The notes below the pieces were generated by a model. That model was not told the origin of the DNA and did not search any database. It saw only the letters and a list, made by a program, of their open reading frames with translations. A DNA stretch of 64,000 nucleotides, taken from positions 57,392 through 121,391 of the forward strand of contig JAFYJV010000016.1 in assembly GCA_017537965.1 (NCBI GenBank), read 5' to 3'. A program made the position numbers and the translations under genes. Numbering within the stretch: position 1 is the first letter of the stretch; each line of letters begins with the position of its first letter. Below are positions 62,710 to 64,000 of the stretch, piece by piece. The DNA is from Bacteroidales bacterium (GTDB lineage Bacteria > Bacteroidota > Bacteroidia > Bacteroidales > F082).

Positions 62710-63003
62710 ATGAAAGCGATATTGATCACATACAACCAGGCGTATTATGACGACATTGCCTTGGTGTTGAACAACAATGGTGTGAAGGGCTATACCGAGT
62801 GGAATGAAATCAAGGGTCACGGTAGCGATACGGGTGAACCGCACATGGGCACTCATGCATGGCCCACCTTGAACAATGCCATCATCTCGATGGTTGAGGA
62901 CGACCAGGTGGATGGCATTTTGCAGGAGTTGCACGAACACGATGTGAAAGCGCCGGAATTGGGCCTGCGTGCTTTTGTTTGGCAGATTGAAAAAATGATA
63001 TGA
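62710..63003 (+). CDS. PG0541 family transporter-associated protein (PII/NikR-C-like)
   Basis: 97 residues. MKAILITYNQAYYDDIALVL and the C-terminal GLRAFVWQIEKMI frame a small ferredoxin-like fold typical of PII and NikR C-terminal domains. GHGSDTGEPHMGTHAWPTLNN has several His that could bind metal. Members are repeatedly found next to RND or other efflux genes in Bacteroidota, and here it follows the RND permease by 23 bases. It may sense metal or a metabolite to control the pump; this is inference. Confidence 0.8.
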   Translation: MKAILITYNQAYYDDIALVLNNNGVKGYTEWNEIKGHGSDTGEPHMGTHAWPTLNNAIISMVEDDQVDGILQELHEHDVKAPELGLRAFVWQIEKMI

Positions 63004-63004
63004 T

Positions 63005-63040
63005 TTTTTTTGTTGGATTTTTGGAATTTGATTATATTTG
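63005..63040 (+). promoter_or_regulatory. promoter of the YegP-family gene
   Basis: -7 TATATTTG at 63033-63040, preceded by a T run ending in TTTG (to 63012) with a 20-base spacer. The leader is about 45 bases. Confidence 0.65.
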
Positions 63041-63093
63041 CGATCTGAAAAACCTAAATAATTCAACAATAAACACTTAAACAATCTACATCG

Positions 63094-63429
63094 ATGGGAA
63101 AGTTTGTTATTACTCTTAGAAAAAACGGTGAATTCCAATTCAATCTTAAGGCCACCAATGGCCAGGTGATTCTCACCAGCGAAGGCTACACTACCAAATC
63201 CGCTTGCATGAACGGCATTGAGTCAGTGAGGAAAAACTGCAAAACCGAGGCTCGTTTCGACAAGAAGGTGGCTTCCAACGGCAAGCCATTCTTCAACTTG
63301 AAGGCTACCAATGGCCAGATCATCGGTTCGAGCCAGATGTATGTCAATGAGAAGAACATGCTCAACGGTGTCGCTTCGGTGATGAAGAACGCTCCGGAAG
63401 CACCAGTTGTTGACATGACTGCCGAATAA
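63094..63429 (+). CDS. YegP family protein (DUF1508)
   Basis: 111 residues made of two similar halves: FQFNLKATNGQVILTSEGY and FFNLKATNGQIIGSSQMY, each with KSACMNGI/ KNMLNGV-like helices. This tandem repeat is the DUF1508/YegP fold, a small protein of unknown function conserved in many phyla. It has its own promoter and ends at a strong terminator just before the rRNA operon. Confidence 0.92.
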   Translation: MGKFVITLRKNGEFQFNLKATNGQVILTSEGYTTKSACMNGIESVRKNCKTEARFDKKVASNGKPFFNLKATNGQIIGSSQMYVNEKNMLNGVASVMKNAPEAPVVDMTAE

Positions 63430-63457
63430 TTCGGTATTTTGACACAAAAAAAACCTC

Positions 63458-63487
63458 AGAGACGCCGCAATGCGGCGTCTCTTTTTT
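63458..63487 (+). terminator. Rho-independent terminator after the YegP-family gene
   Basis: Stem GAGACGCCGC (63459-63468) and GCGGCGTCTC (63472-63481), three-base loop, followed by a six-base T run. It isolates the rRNA operon from upstream transcription. Confidence 0.9.
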
Positions 63488-63490
63488 GTT

Positions 63491-63513
63491 CTCCGGCGCC
63501 TTCGGCGCCGGAG
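63491..63513. repeat. second GC hairpin before the rRNA promoter
   Basis: CTCCGGCGCC and GGCGCCGGAG pair over ten bases with a TTC loop. No T run follows. It may reinforce termination. Confidence 0.75.
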
Positions 63514-63590
63514 AATTCGTTTGCAACACGCTGTCATCCAGTATGTTACCTATGATAGAAAAATTTTTTAAAAAAAAGATCCCGAAAGTG

Positions 63591-63620
63591 TTGCGCGTAT
63601 CGGAAAAAGCCGTACTTTTG
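63591..63620 (+). promoter_or_regulatory. rRNA operon promoter
   Basis: -33 TTG at 63591-63593, 19-base spacer, -7 TACTTTTG at 63613-63620. An A/T-rich stretch upstream (about 63558-63580) resembles an UP element. It is about 190 bases before mature 16S rRNA. Confidence 0.75.
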
Positions 63621-63811
63621 CACCCGTTTTCGGCCTTGAAAAAGAGGGTGTGGAAGAGGGGCTGGGCCGGAAGCGGAGTTCTTTGAAAGCTTGATGCCAG
63701 CATAAGAAGCGAGGGTCCTGCGCGCCGCCTTGTGGCGCCGCGCCGGGCCGAGGGAAAAAGGAATCATAGCGGAGCCCTAGAAACAGGAAAAAGAAAAAGT
63801 ACAGAAATACT
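63621..63811 (+). other. 16S rRNA leader with boxA-like site
   Basis: The transcribed leader runs from about seven bases after the -7 element to the 16S start. GTTCTTTGAAA at 63678-63688 resembles the boxA antitermination element seen before rRNA in Bacteroidota. The GC-rich 63718-63750 region can fold and may take part in RNase III processing. No protein gene is seen here. Confidence 0.5.
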
Positions 63812-64000
63812 ACAATGAAGAGTGTGATCCTGGCTCAGGATGTACGCTAGCGGCAGGCCTAATACATGCAAGTCGAACGGTAAAATCCCCTTCGGGGGAG
63901 TGAGAGTGGCGCACGGGTGCGTAACGCGTATGCAACCAACCCCTTTCCGGGGGACAGCCGGTGGAAACGCCGGGTAATACCCCATGGCGACGCTCCGGGA
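63812..64000 (+). rRNA. rrs: 16S ribosomal RNA, 5' end (partial)
   Basis: Aligned to the E. coli 5' end, the mature RNA should begin near 63812 and runs off the window. TGGCTCAGGATGTACGCTAG and ATACATGCAAGTCGAACGG, then GTGGCGCACGGGTGCGTAAC, are unmistakable. The details fit Bacteroidales. The usual 27F site reads AGAGTGTGATCCTGGCTCAG, with a G where T is normal. Confidence 0.97.

Overview
The window reads as a chromosomal segment of a member of the order Bacteroidales, probably an uncultured gut or rumen type and not Bacteroides in the strict sense. Four things point there. Start sites are repeatedly preceded by the Bacteroidota promoter element TAnnTTTG, often with a TTG about 20 bases upstream. 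A secreted C10 protease carries a type IX secretion sorting tail. There are many lipoboxes and fibronectin-like lipoproteins. The 16S rRNA gene that begins at 63.8 kb starts with a Bacteroidales-like sequence. Base composition looks near 48-50% GC by eye in the housekeeping parts and clearly AT-richer between about 34.3 and 41.1 kb.

Layout. 0-7 kb: end of diaminopimelate dehydrogenase, a GH3 glycosidase lipoprotein, and on the minus strand dnaX, an M13 peptidase and a PlsC-like acyltransferase. 7-13.5 kb: a polysaccharide deacetylase coupled to a GNAT/FemAB-like protein, upp, an NSS sodium symporter, a membrane-anchored helix-hairpin-helix protein and a secreted protein of unknown function. 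13.6-19.7 kb: the C10 peptidase, then a minus-strand operon (bifunctional nuclease family, nucleoside permease, thyA, folA) that joins nucleoside uptake to dTMP and folate synthesis and ends at a perfect palindromic terminator. 19.8-28.2 kb: membrane pyrophosphatase, CPA2 antiporter, topoisomerase III and a surface lipoprotein. 28.3-32.7 kb: an unknown exported protein, pncB, and a phosphate uptake block (DUF47, PiT, DUF47).

32.7-43.6 kb is the accessory region. It holds degenerate sequence with an ATPase fragment, a class II Fic protein, a complete type I Wadjet plasmid-defence operon (JetA, JetB, JetC, JetD), a DIP1984-family protein and a 5'-truncated AlbA_2-type ATP-binding gene next to a strong hairpin. 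It lies between two phosphate transport loci (PiT/DUF47 on the left, Na/Pi cotransporter on the right).

43.6-64 kb: Na/Pi cotransporter with PhoU domain, an Rpn/PD-(D/E)XK family gene, an arginase-family ureohydrolase, a coiled-coil lipoprotein, a convergent sigma-54 response regulator and hybrid histidine kinase, a 5'-nucleotidase, an aldose epimerase, an ABC-F ATPase, a tripartite RND efflux operon with a small PII-like partner (PG0541 family), a YegP protein, and an rRNA promoter, leader and the first ~190 bases of 16S rRNA.

The least explained signal is a family of degenerate 7-base tandem repeats (AGAAGTC and relatives, on either strand). It fills several intergenic gaps, overlaps start and stop codons, and also lies in frame inside dnaX and topB. 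The Wadjet operon is a known kind of system. The repeat family, an array of TTCCACAA sites at 47.4 kb and the structured breakpoint at 41.8 kb are the best candidates for something undescribed.
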